From Octadecabacter temperatus (GTDB lineage: Bacteria > Pseudomonadota > Alphaproteobacteria > Rhodobacterales > Rhodobacteraceae), in the NCBI RefSeq assembly GCF_001187845.1, contig NZ_CP012160.1, positions 2,542,001 to 2,606,000 on the forward strand: a stretch of 64,000 nucleotides of DNA, read 5' to 3'. Below the pieces are notes generated by a model. It was not told where the DNA came from. It worked only from the letters and a program-made list of their open reading frames with translations, and ran no database searches. Shown in pieces: positions 48,179-55,987 of the stretch (position 1 is its first letter; each line of letters opens with the position of its first letter). Both the position numbers and the translations under genes were made by a program.

Positions 48179-48673
48179 TCAATCTATGACGTTTAATCGG
48201 TTCAGTTGCCAAATGCTGCGCGCAAAGGTGACTTCGGTGCTGTACTTTGGATCGCTGTCATAGGGAAAAACCACCCAGAACGGTCCTTTGTCGCGCACGG
48301 ACATGATGCTTCCGTCCATTCTCGTGGCGATGATGGGCGCGCTATCTTCTAAGTCAGAGATCGGCATGGTCACTGAATAATCGTTAAGTGCGACCATCTC
48401 GATTGTTGTGCCGCTTGCATCAATGTTTTCCAGCAACGCCCTTAGCGAAACACCTGAGAACTGGGTTTCGCCGTCAGTCCAAATTGTTGTTGTTGTGAAC
48501 TCGACTTGCTCAAACGCGTCCAGCTCTTCGAGGCTAAACTCGATAATGTCCGAAGACGTCTCACTTGGCGTAACCTGAAGCGCCAGTACATCTTGAGAAG
48601 CCGCCGATGACGCAAAAAACGTAGTGAAAACAAGAAAGAGGATCGATTTCCGTGAGTGGATTAGTGCGGCCAT
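48179..48673 (-). CDS. Small periplasmic protein resembling a molybdopterin-binding oxidoreductase fold
   Basis: 164 residues with a signal peptide (about 8-26, SILFLVFTTFFASSAASQD). The mature part has FSLEELDAFEQVEFTTTTIW, FSGVSLRALLENI, LNDYSVTMPISDLEDSAPII, and a C-terminal FWVVFPYDSDPKYSTE, as in short relatives of the sulfite-oxidase/SUOX molybdopterin-binding domain. The cofactor-ligating Cys is absent, so it is probably not a redox enzyme. It precedes the hybrid kinase gene in one operon and may bind a ligand for the kinase's periplasmic domain (inference). Confidence 0.75.
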   Translation of the reverse strand: MAALIHSRKSILFLVFTTFFASSAASQDVLALQVTPSETSSDIIEFSLEELDAFEQVEFTTTTIWTDGETQFSGVSLRALLENIDASGTTIEMVALNDYSVTMPISDLEDSAPIIATRMDGSIMSVRDKGPFWVVFPYDSDPKYSTEVTFARSIWQLNRLNVID

Positions 48674-48749
48674 TTTCCGTTTCCTTTGATCAGATCAACT
48701 GAAAATAAAAGAAATTCGAAAAAATAGTTTAGGGCATCGGCATAGCGAT

Positions 48750-48765
48750 CTATACTTTGGTATAG
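48750..48765. promoter_or_regulatory. Dyad in the divergent kinase/regulator promoter region
   Basis: CTATAC-TTTG-GTATAG is an inverted repeat 64 bases upstream of the response-regulator start. The size fits a LuxR-type dimer site and would allow autoregulation. GGTATAGG also appears upstream of the RTX gene, near 18775. Confidence 0.4.
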
Positions 48766-48828
48766 GTTTGCCACGTTTAGATCATATTTGTTGTGCAAGT
48801 TTAGGTAGAAATAAAGGACGATAGACCT

Positions 48829-49446
48829 ATGCCTAATATTCTTTTGGCCGACGATCATGATCTCGTTCGCGATACAATCGCGGCATATCTAAGAACCGTC
48901 GAAGAATTCAATGTTCTGACGGCACCAGACTTGGGCGGCGCTTTGGAGCTGATGGCGGGGATCGATTCTATCGACCTGTTGATACTGGATTACAATATGC
49001 CTGGAATGAACGGGCTAGATGGACTCGTTCAAGCACGCGAGGCCCACCCAGTCGCGAAGGTCGCCATCATGTCAGGTGTCGCCAATCGTGACGTGGCGAA
49101 CGCCGCCATGGACCGTGGGGCCCATGGTTTCATTCCAAAGTCACTGACAGCAGACACTTTGGTTAACGCCATTAAATTCATTCTGGCGGGCGAGCGTTAT
49201 ATCCCTTTCGACTTCGGATCGAACGACCCCAGAGAGAAGACAAGTGGTGAGTTTGCGAATTTGTCGGCGCGTGAAATGCAGACCTTGGAAAAATTGTGTC
49301 TTGGACTGTCGAACAAAGAAATTGCACGGGATCTCGACATCCAAGAAGTCACAGTAAAGCTGCATGTCAAAAACCTGTTGTCAAAACTTGGCGTTTCAAA
49401 CCGAACTCAAGCTGCTCTATTCGCGAAAGAGCGTCACCTGTTTTAG
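48829..49446 (+). CDS. LuxR/FixJ-type response regulator
   Basis: 205-residue DNA-binding regulator. The receiver domain (1-120) has the acidic pocket DDHD at 8-11, phospho-acceptor Asp54 in LILDYNMPGMNG, and the conserved Lys in GFIPKSL. The LuxR HTH covers about 140-200 (LSAREMQTLEKLCLGLSNKE, VTVKLHVKNLLSKLGVSNRT). AAAGGACGATAGACCT precedes the ATG. It is divergent from the 164-residue protein and hybrid kinase, making it the likely end of that relay. Target genes are unknown; the adjacent polysaccharide operon is the first candidate. Confidence 0.93.
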   Translation: MPNILLADDHDLVRDTIAAYLRTVEEFNVLTAPDLGGALELMAGIDSIDLLILDYNMPGMNGLDGLVQAREAHPVAKVAIMSGVANRDVANAAMDRGAHGFIPKSLTADTLVNAIKFILAGERYIPFDFGSNDPREKTSGEFANLSAREMQTLEKLCLGLSNKEIARDLDIQEVTVKLHVKNLLSKLGVSNRTQAALFAKERHLF

Positions 49447-49523
49447 CAAGACGTAATTTCTTTTGGTCAAATTTAACTACGAAGCCGTATTAGGTTAGCG
49501 ACCCATACAGGGCCCATTTTGAC

Positions 49524-49560
49524 CGCACAAATATCCGCAGCGAATGTTCGCCTTCCGCTT
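49524..49560 (+). repeat. Dispersed intergenic repeat, copy 5
   Basis: GCAC followed after seven bases by CCGCAGCGAATGTTCGCC and TTCCGC, the same order as in copies 1-4. Confidence 0.5.
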
Positions 49561-49738
49561 CGGCGAAGAGTTGGACTGTTTGTTTTCATTACCCAACTCG
49601 CAGGCATAATCGAAACATCCGATGCCTATTTCGCGATAGAGCCGCTACCTATGAAATGCAGCTCTGCACATTGAACGCGAAGCATATGGCGCTCCTTTGG
49701 TGCTTGAGCAAACCAAAAATTCATGCTTTGCCCAAAAA

Positions 49739-49752
49739 TGCAACCGGTTGCA
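49739..49752. promoter_or_regulatory. LacI-family operator of the first inositol operon
   Basis: TGCAACCGGTTGCA is a perfect 14-base palindrome, 51 bases upstream of the isomerase start. The same sequence with one more base pair on each side lies at 58032-58047. The central CG and the size are typical of LacI/GalR sites. Confidence 0.85.
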
Positions 49753-49803
49753 AAAATCTCCATCCAGATTAGACTGACCAGCGAATCAAAGGGCTACCTC
49801 CGA

Positions 49804-50622
49804 ATGTTTGCTATCGGTCTGAACCATAAAACTATGCCTCGCGCCTCGACCATTTCGGTCTTGGACGCAGCGTGTGATATGGGTTGTGTTGGCGTTGAGC
49901 TGCGCAATGATTTGACAGGGACCCTTTTCGATGGGCAACCGCCTACTGCCATCCGTGATGCCGCCACAAGCAAAGGCCTGCGCATTTTGGCATTGGCTGA
50001 GGTTTACGGTTTCAACGACAACACCAAAGCGACCCGCGCGCAAGTTCAGAGCCTAATCTATCAGGCTATAGGCTGCGGAGCCGAGGCGATTGCCTTAATC
50101 CCCCGCATCAATGACACCCCGGTCCAGCGCGATGTTCAACGGGGTCTACTGAACGCTTCACTCGTAGCCCTGCAGCCGATGTTCGAACGATCAGGTATCA
50201 CAGGGCTGATCGAACCGCTTGGCTTTGCCAACAGCAGTTTGAGGTTCAAATCCGATGTCCGCGCCGTGTTGAACGACATGCAAAACCCTGCTTGTTTTGC
50301 TCTAATCCACGACACATTTCACCATGCGCTCGCGGGTGAGACAGAGGTTTTCGCCAAAGACACGAAGATCGTCCATATATCGGGCGTGACCAACCCGACT
50401 GTGGCATTCACCGAAATGACAGACGCGCACCGCGGACTTGTCGATGATCATGACCGCCTCGGAAATATCGAACAGATCGCCAGCCTAAGGGCGCAGGGAT
50501 ACGACGGCCCGTTCTCTTTTGAAGCCTTCTCAGACGAGGTTCATGCGTTGAAAAATCCAATCTCGCATATCGCCGTCTCAACGAAATTCATAACTTCTCA
50601 AATCGCCGAAAGGGAGGCCTGA
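49804..50622 (+). CDS. Sugar-phosphate isomerase/epimerase-type TIM barrel, probable inosose isomerase (IolI-like)
   Basis: 272-residue protein. The ATG at 49804 (MFAIGLNHKTMPRASTISV) starts directly at the first barrel strand; the frame opens earlier at 49723, across the operator. Xylose-isomerase-like AP-endonuclease-2 fold with metal ligands suggested by GLIEPLGF (Glu), LIHDTFHH (Asp/His), VHISG (His) and FSFEAFSD (Glu). IolI interconverts inosose isomers (known in Bacillus). It opens the operon isomerase - importer - LacI with the operator upstream, so a role in inositol-isomer use is well supported. A keto-sugar epimerase is the alternative. Confidence 0.82.
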   Translation: MFAIGLNHKTMPRASTISVLDAACDMGCVGVELRNDLTGTLFDGQPPTAIRDAATSKGLRILALAEVYGFNDNTKATRAQVQSLIYQAIGCGAEAIALIPRINDTPVQRDVQRGLLNASLVALQPMFERSGITGLIEPLGFANSSLRFKSDVRAVLNDMQNPACFALIHDTFHHALAGETEVFAKDTKIVHISGVTNPTVAFTEMTDAHRGLVDDHDRLGNIEQIASLRAQGYDGPFSFEAFSDEVHALKNPISHIAVSTKFITSQIAEREA

Positions 50623-50702
50623 GGAGGAATGAAGTAAAAGCCCTTTAAACAGGGCCCCGGAAAATGAACCGTGTGCCGGGCACGATTTTGGGAGGAAACC
50701 AA

Positions 50703-51641
50703 ATGAACAAACTATTCTTGGCCGCAGGCCTGACAGCGCTGATGGGAACATCTGCAATGGCGCAGCAGATCGGTGTATCCGTTGCACGTTTCGACGACAA
50801 CGGTCTGACCGTGATGCGCAACGGCATGACAGCGTTCGACGAAGCAAACGACGATGTGTCTTTACAGATCGAAGATGCGACTGACGACGTTGCTAAGCAG
50901 CTCGACCAGATCAACAACTTCATCGCGTCTGGCGTTGATGCAATCATTGTGAACGCAGTTGACACCAACGCAACCGAAGCGATGTCCAACGCGGCAGCAG
51001 CTGCTGGCGTTCCACTGGTTTACGTGAACCGTCAGCCAGTCAACATGGACACACTGCCAGAAGGTCAGGCGTTCGTTGCATCCAACGAGATTGAATCCGG
51101 TACATTGGCTGCGTTCCAGATGTGTCGTCAGCTGCGTGCTGAAGGCAAATCCGGTGGTGCGACTGCGTACATGTTGATGGGTCAGCTTTCTAACCAAGCG
51201 GCTGTTCAGCGCTCCAAGGATTTCCATGACGTTATCGGCATGGACATGTGTAACTTCATCACGCTGATCGACGAGCAGACAGCGAATTGGTCACGCGATG
51301 AAGCGAACGATCTGATGACAAACTGGATTTCCTCCGGTGAGCCATTCGACGCTGTTTTCGGCAACAACGATGAAATGGCACTAGGCGCGATCCAGGCGAT
51401 GAAAGCTGCAGGCATTTCCATGGACGACGTTGTCGTTGGCGGTGTTGACGCGACTTCCGATGCTCTGCTTTCCATGCAGGCTGGCGAAATGGACGTCACA
51501 GTGTTCCAAGACCTTGCAGGTCAGGGCGCTGGCTCTATCGAAACAGCGATCGCGTTGATCAACGGCGACGAAGTCGACCAAACGGTCTTCATCCCGTTCA
51601 AGCTGGTCACACCAGACAACATCGGCGACTTCATCGAGTAA
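50703..51641 (+). CDS. Inositol/sugar ABC transporter periplasmic binding protein
   Basis: 312 residues with signal peptide MNKLFLAAGLTALMGTSAMAQQ. GGGAGGAAACCAA precedes the ATG at 50703. Type-I periplasmic fold: IGVSVARFDDNGLTVMRNGM, VDAIIVNAVDT, VYVNRQPV, FDAVFGNNDEMALGAIQAM and VVGGVDATSDAL. This matches the IbpA/ribose-binding group. Its place in the regulon points to myo-inositol. A strong hairpin separates it from the permease gene, a common way to raise the level of binding protein. Confidence 0.92.
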   Translation: MNKLFLAAGLTALMGTSAMAQQIGVSVARFDDNGLTVMRNGMTAFDEANDDVSLQIEDATDDVAKQLDQINNFIASGVDAIIVNAVDTNATEAMSNAAAAAGVPLVYVNRQPVNMDTLPEGQAFVASNEIESGTLAAFQMCRQLRAEGKSGGATAYMLMGQLSNQAAVQRSKDFHDVIGMDMCNFITLIDEQTANWSRDEANDLMTNWISSGEPFDAVFGNNDEMALGAIQAMKAAGISMDDVVVGGVDATSDALLSMQAGEMDVTVFQDLAGQGAGSIETAIALINGDEVDQTVFIPFKLVTPDNIGDFIE

Positions 51642-51664
51642 TCTGCTTTGACAGACTTAAAGAC

Positions 51665-51698
51665 GTGCGGGGCGGCACAAGCGGCCCCGCACTTTCAA
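51665..51698 (+). terminator. Hairpin between binding protein and permease genes
   Basis: GTGCGGGGC and GCCCCGCAC pair exactly over nine bases around a ten-base loop, followed by TTTC. It lies 24 bases after the stop of the binding-protein gene inside the operon. It probably stabilises that message and lets only part of transcription pass. Confidence 0.7.
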
Positions 51699-51732
51699 TA
51701 ATCTCGCCCCGACTATTTAGGAGAACGGAACG

Positions 51733-52806
51733 ATGTCCGACGCAAGCGAAGGCACTGGTGGCCTGACGTACGACAAATCGAAACGGCATTGGCCAAATGA
51801 GCTGAACGTCTTCGCAGCCCTTGTGTTGATTGTGATCATCTTCGAGATCCTCGGCGCGATCTTCATGCAGCAAAGTTTGCTTTTTGATACGCGCGACCGT
51901 TTTGACAGCATCTTTAACGAAGCGCGGTTGCGGATCATCATCATTCAGGTCGCCATCATCGGCATTATCGCCCTAGGGGTGACCCAAGTTATCATCACAG
52001 CTGGGATCGATCTGTCGTCAGGGTCTGTCGTCGGCGCGACGGCAATGATCGCGATGAGCTTTGCTCAAGTCGCCGAAGTTAACGGCGGTCCGAACCCAAA
52101 GGCGATTTTTGGCGAATGGGCATTGGATCTTCCGGTCGTTATTCCAATCCTTGTTGGCCTTTCAGTCGGGATGATCGCTGGCATCATCAATGGGCTATTG
52201 GTTGCCTATTCGCGCATCCCGCCCTTCATCGCGACACTCGGCATGATGCTGTTCGCGCGCGGCGTGGCGCAATGGTGGTCTCTGGGCAACCCAGTATCCT
52301 TTCCAACAGAAAGCTATGCAAAAATCGGCGCGGGTATGATGCCGGTTATCATCTTCTTGTCGCTGGCCGTACTGTTCCACTTCATCATGAATTATACCGT
52401 CTACGGCAAACACACCTATGCGATTGGCTCAAATGAGGCCGCTGCACGGATGTCGGGCATTAACGTGCCCCGTCACCTCGTGCTGGTCTATTTGATCGCG
52501 GGCGGTCTGGCTGGCCTCGCAGCTGTAATCCTGACCTCCAAGAACCTGACAGCGCAGTCAGGAATGGGCCTGTCCTATGAATTAGAAGCGATTGCGATGG
52601 CCGTTATCGGCGGCGTATCGCTGTTTGGCGGGCGCGGATCAATCATCGGTACGGTGATCGGGGCGCTCATCATCGGCGTCATCACCTCTGGCTTCACGTT
52701 CCTGCGTCTTGGCGCTTACTATCAGGAAATGGTGCTTGGCATCATCATCGTCGGCGCAGTCGCGCTTGATCAATGGCAACAAAAACGCGCCGCGGCGCGG
52801 GCATAA
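51733..52806 (+). CDS. Inositol/sugar ABC transporter permease
   Basis: 357-residue inner-membrane protein of the RbsC/IatP group with eight to ten helices. Seen are GVTQVIITAGIDLSSGSVVG near residue 80, RIPPFIATLGMMLFARGVA near 160, YAIGSNEAAARMSGINV near 225 and AVIGGVSLFGGRGSIIGTV near 285, all conserved in this family. GGAGAACGGAACG precedes the ATG. It forms one importer with the flanking binding protein and ATPase. Confidence 0.94.
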   Translation: MSDASEGTGGLTYDKSKRHWPNELNVFAALVLIVIIFEILGAIFMQQSLLFDTRDRFDSIFNEARLRIIIIQVAIIGIIALGVTQVIITAGIDLSSGSVVGATAMIAMSFAQVAEVNGGPNPKAIFGEWALDLPVVIPILVGLSVGMIAGIINGLLVAYSRIPPFIATLGMMLFARGVAQWWSLGNPVSFPTESYAKIGAGMMPVIIFLSLAVLFHFIMNYTVYGKHTYAIGSNEAAARMSGINVPRHLVLVYLIAGGLAGLAAVILTSKNLTAQSGMGLSYELEAIAMAVIGGVSLFGGRGSIIGTVIGALIIGVITSGFTFLRLGAYYQEMVLGIIIVGAVALDQWQQKRAAARA

Positions 52807-52820
52807 GGGAGGGCATAGCA

Positions 52821-53600
52821 ATGTCAGATATCATTCTGGAAACCAAAGGCCTGACCAAGCACTACGGTGGGGTCCATGCCTTAGAGGAGGCAGACTTCAC
52901 TCTGGAGCGCGGCGAACACGTCGCGATCATGGGGGACAACGGGGCAGGTAAATCCACCTTCGTTCGCCAGATCACGGGGGTCGAACAACGCACGCGTGGT
53001 ACCGTCACCTTTGATGGCGACGAAGTCCACTTTGCAGGGCCACTGGATGCGCGCGAAGCTGGCATCGAAACGGTGTTCCAAACGCTGGCGCTGGCCGATG
53101 ACCTCAACGTGCCTGACAACTTGTTCCTTGGACGTGAAAAAACCAAGTTCAACTGGCTCGGTCCATTTCGAATGCTCGACTACAAAGGCATGCGTGGTGA
53201 CACGATGGCAGGGCTGGAAAAGACGGGCGTCAAAATCCCGAACATCAAGAACAGCATCGCCAATATGTCCGGTGGCCAGCGCCAATGTGTGGCCATCGCT
53301 CGCACAGCGACGTTTGCCTCTAAACTGACGATCATGGACGAACCAACAGCCGCCCTTGGTGTGCAAGAAACAGCACAGGTCGAAAACATTATCAGAACCC
53401 TAAAAGAACAGGGAGAAAGCCTGATCCTTGTGTCGCACAACATGCGGCAAGTGTTCGATCTCGTTGATCGGATCATTGTCTTCCGCCGCGGGCGCATTTG
53501 TGCGAACCTCGACATCAAGAATAGTGATTACACAGGCGAGGACGTCGTGAGCTACATTACAGGTGCCAAAACGGGTGCGGAATACGAAGGGGTCGCATGA
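52821..53600 (+). CDS. Inositol/sugar ABC transporter ATP-binding protein (single domain)
   Basis: 259-residue ATPase with the ATG at 52821. Walker A GDNGAGKSTFV, signature MSGGQRQCVAIART, Walker B LTIMDEPTAALGVQE, switch VSHNMRQV. Most sugar-type (RbsA) ATPases carry two ABC domains in about 500 residues; this one has a single domain, as in FrcA, so it must act as a homodimer. The stop overlaps the start of a small membrane protein gene (ATGA). Confidence 0.92.
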   Translation: MSDIILETKGLTKHYGGVHALEEADFTLERGEHVAIMGDNGAGKSTFVRQITGVEQRTRGTVTFDGDEVHFAGPLDAREAGIETVFQTLALADDLNVPDNLFLGREKTKFNWLGPFRMLDYKGMRGDTMAGLEKTGVKIPNIKNSIANMSGGQRQCVAIARTATFASKLTIMDEPTAALGVQETAQVENIIRTLKEQGESLILVSHNMRQVFDLVDRIIVFRRGRICANLDIKNSDYTGEDVVSYITGAKTGAEYEGVA

Positions 53601-53797
53601 GGAAACTCATCGACCTTTACCACCCGTTCTTTGCGCCCGTTTGGATCCGCATAGTTGTCGTCGTGGTGCTGGTCGCATGGGGTCTGTTTGAACTCAGCAC
53701 AGGGGCCGTCCTCTGGGCGATAATTTTCATCGGGATAGGCGCTATATGTGCGTGGCGGTTCGCCACGATTGACTACAATGCCTTTTCCGATGATTAG
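53597..53797 (+). CDS. Small two-helix membrane protein in the inositol operon
   Basis: 66 residues, unrecognised. Helices at about 17-34 (WIRIVVVVVLVAWGLFEL) and 37-54 (AVLWAIIFIGIGAICAWRF), with short polar ends. The start overlaps the ATPase stop by four bases and the LacI gene follows after six bases, so it is translated with the importer. It may be an accessory subunit of the importer. No signal peptidase site. Confidence 0.7.
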   Translation: MRKLIDLYHPFFAPVWIRIVVVVVLVAWGLFELSTGAVLWAIIFIGIGAICAWRFATIDYNAFSDD

Positions 53798-53803
53798 GAC
53801 GTC

Positions 53804-54799
53804 ATGGCTGTCACCTTAAAAGACGTAGCAGAAATGGCGGGCGTGTCCCGTTCTGCGGTTTCACGCACCTTTACCGAGGGCGCGTCAGTCTCCGCCAAGA
53901 CGCGTGCAAAAGTAATGAAGGCGGCGAAAGAATTGGGATACAGCCCCAATGCTCTCGCCTCGTCTCTGACCACAGGCCGCACTAAGATGATCGGCCTTGT
54001 GTCCAACAATTTTCACAATCCGATCTTCCTAGAGGTCTTTGACCTATTCACTCGCGGCCTGCACGAACGCGACCTGAGGCCCCTACTGGTGAACCTGACA
54101 GATGAAACCGACCCGGAGGCCTCCGTAAGGATGTTACGCCAGTATTCGGTGGACGGTGTCATCGTCGCTTCCTCCACCCTTCCCCATGATTTCGCCCGTG
54201 CGTTTCGCGATGCAGGCGTTCCGGTTGTGCATTCCTTTGGTCGCCAGACGGCGACCCCAGCGGTCGATGTTTTGGGAATCGACAACATCGCGGCGGGCAA
54301 ACTGGCCGCGCTAACCTTAATTGAACGTGGTTACACCGAGGTTGGTTTTTTGGGCGGCCCTGTCGATGCGACATCGACCATCGACCGCCAAACCGGATTT
54401 CTAGCCGAAGTGGCAAAGCACCCAAAGGTCACCGCGACGACAAGTTTCGCAAACGCCTATTCCTTCGAGGCTGGCCGCGCCGAGATGGCCCGCCTGTTGG
54501 CGTCAAAACCCGCGCAAGCATATTTCTGCGGTGATGATGTGCTGTCCATCGGGGCCATGTCGGCACTGCAATCAGCGGGCCTGAATGTGCCCGATGACAT
54601 CGGCATTATCGGGTTGAATGATATGGAAATGGCGGGTTGGGAAAACATTAACCTGACGACGATCCATAACCCCGTAACCGAGATTATCGCCGCCTCAATC
54701 GCGCGCGTCGTGCAACTGGTTGCCGACCCGACACTGCAGCCGCAAGCGCGGTTGTTTAATGGATCGGTTATTGAACGCGGAACACTACAGTTAGCCTAG
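53804..54799 (+). CDS. LacI-family repressor, probable regulator of the inositol regulon
   Basis: 331 residues. HTH at 1-50 (VTLKDVAEMAGVSRSAVSRT), hinge helix PNALASSLTTGRT, then a periplasmic-binding-type effector domain (GLVSNNFHNPIFLEVFDLF, VDGVIVASSTLP, GIDNIAAGKLAA, GLNDMEMAGW). It ends the first operon. Two matching palindromes at 49739 and 58032 are its likely sites, which would make it autoregulatory. Inducer probably inositol or an early intermediate (inference). Confidence 0.93.
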   Translation: MAVTLKDVAEMAGVSRSAVSRTFTEGASVSAKTRAKVMKAAKELGYSPNALASSLTTGRTKMIGLVSNNFHNPIFLEVFDLFTRGLHERDLRPLLVNLTDETDPEASVRMLRQYSVDGVIVASSTLPHDFARAFRDAGVPVVHSFGRQTATPAVDVLGIDNIAAGKLAALTLIERGYTEVGFLGGPVDATSTIDRQTGFLAEVAKHPKVTATTSFANAYSFEAGRAEMARLLASKPAQAYFCGDDVLSIGAMSALQSAGLNVPDDIGIIGLNDMEMAGWENINLTTIHNPVTEIIAASIARVVQLVADPTLQPQARLFNGSVIERGTLQLA

Positions 54800-54827
54800 G
54801 CGCCCGAACTCATCGGGCGCCCGTTTT
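54799..54827. terminator. Rho-independent terminator between convergent operons
   Basis: GGCGCCCGA-ACTCA-TCGGGCGCC followed by CGTTTTGTT, starting on the last base of the LacI stop codon. It can also serve the convergent oxidoreductase gene ending at 54829. Confidence 0.88.
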
Positions 54828-54828
54828 G

Positions 54829-55983
54829 TTACCGAAACATCGGAGGGCGCGCATCAAGCCACGCACCGTCTTGCTTGCCGGATTCAGCGACAGCCACAAC
54901 GGCCGACATCGAGCGTAACCCATCCTCAGCGCGTGGGAATAGGTTCGCCGCAGCGTCCATCTTGCGGCTTTCTTTGCGGGCACCGATAGCCTCGGCCAAG
55001 TCAGTGTAGATGTTGGCAAAGGCCAGCGGCATGCCCTCGGCATGGCCGATGGTCACCCGCGTCGTTCGATCCGCCTCTGGTGAGAGGTTTGCCTCACCAC
55101 GTTCAATGATCTGCATGCGCTCGTTTAATGGCATGTAGTAGAGCTGGTTGGGGTGCTCTTGGCTCCAACGCAGGCCACCGGTTTCGCCGAACACCTGGAT
55201 GCCCAGCCCGTGCTGCCGACCGATTGCGATGGAGGACGTCCAAAGGCGGCCAACCGCTCCACCATCCATACGGAAATTGACCATGGCGTCGTCTTCAAGG
55301 GTGCGCACATCAATGCAGGACACACAATCGGCAGAGAGTTTAGTGACTTCCTGACCTGTCACAAAGCTGGCCATATGCAGCGCGTGGATGCCGCAATCGG
55401 CAAACTGAGCCGATACACCCGCCTGTGCAGGATCATAGCGCCACCGCACGCGAGGGTTGTCTGCATCTGTTGCGTCCGCGTGATGCCCGTGGGCAAATTC
55501 TGCGTTCACAAGGCGGACTTTCCCGATATCCCCACGCGCAATCATCGCCTTCATATGCCGGACCAATGAATAGCCTGAGTAGCCATAATTCACCGCACAG
55601 ATATTGCCCGTCTTGCTAGCGATCTCGACAATCTCCTGCCCTTCATCGACCGTCATCGTCATTGGCTTTTCACACAGCACGTGAAATCCGGCCTCTAGAT
55701 AGGCCTTGGTGATTTCAAAGTGGGTGGAATTTGGCGTAGCGACCGTAACCAGATCAACGCGATCCTCGCGCTTTTTCTCGCCTTCCAGCATGTCCTGCCA
55801 CGACCCATAGGCGCGATCCCCAAGGCCGAGCCGTTGCCCATAATCAATGCCTTCATCAGGTCTGTGATCCAACGCACCCGCGCTGAACTCAAACAAACCA
55901 TCAAGTCCAGCACCGAGGCGGTGCGCTGGCCCGATCTGGCTGCCTTCGCCGCCGCCAATCATTCCCCATTTCAACTTCGCCAT
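54829..55983 (-). CDS. Gfo/Idh/MocA-family oxidoreductase
   Basis: 384-residue NAD(P)-dependent dehydrogenase; the ATG at 55983 gives MAKLKWGMIGGGEGSQIGPA. Rossmann GGGEGSQIG, then CEKPMTMTVDEGQEI (the EKP motif) near 100 and the C-terminal beta domain with DCGIHALHMASFVTG (catalytic D-xxx-H). It starts four bases after iolE and is the last gene of the minus-strand inositol operon. Probable role: oxidation of an inositol isomer such as scyllo- or D-chiro-inositol; not proven. Confidence 0.88.
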   Translation of the reverse strand: MAKLKWGMIGGGEGSQIGPAHRLGAGLDGLFEFSAGALDHRPDEGIDYGQRLGLGDRAYGSWQDMLEGEKKREDRVDLVTVATPNSTHFEITKAYLEAGFHVLCEKPMTMTVDEGQEIVEIASKTGNICAVNYGYSGYSLVRHMKAMIARGDIGKVRLVNAEFAHGHHADATDADNPRVRWRYDPAQAGVSAQFADCGIHALHMASFVTGQEVTKLSADCVSCIDVRTLEDDAMVNFRMDGGAVGRLWTSSIAIGRQHGLGIQVFGETGGLRWSQEHPNQLYYMPLNERMQIIERGEANLSPEADRTTRVTIGHAEGMPLAFANIYTDLAEAIGARKESRKMDAAANLFPRAEDGLRSMSAVVAVAESGKQDGAWLDARPPMFR

Positions 55984-55987
55984 GGCT

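Larger units (their letters stand above)
49447..49803. other. Gap with repeat copy 5 and the inositol operator
   Basis: No gene seen. The dispersed repeat is at 49524-49560 and the LacI palindrome at 49739-49752. Confidence 0.6.
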
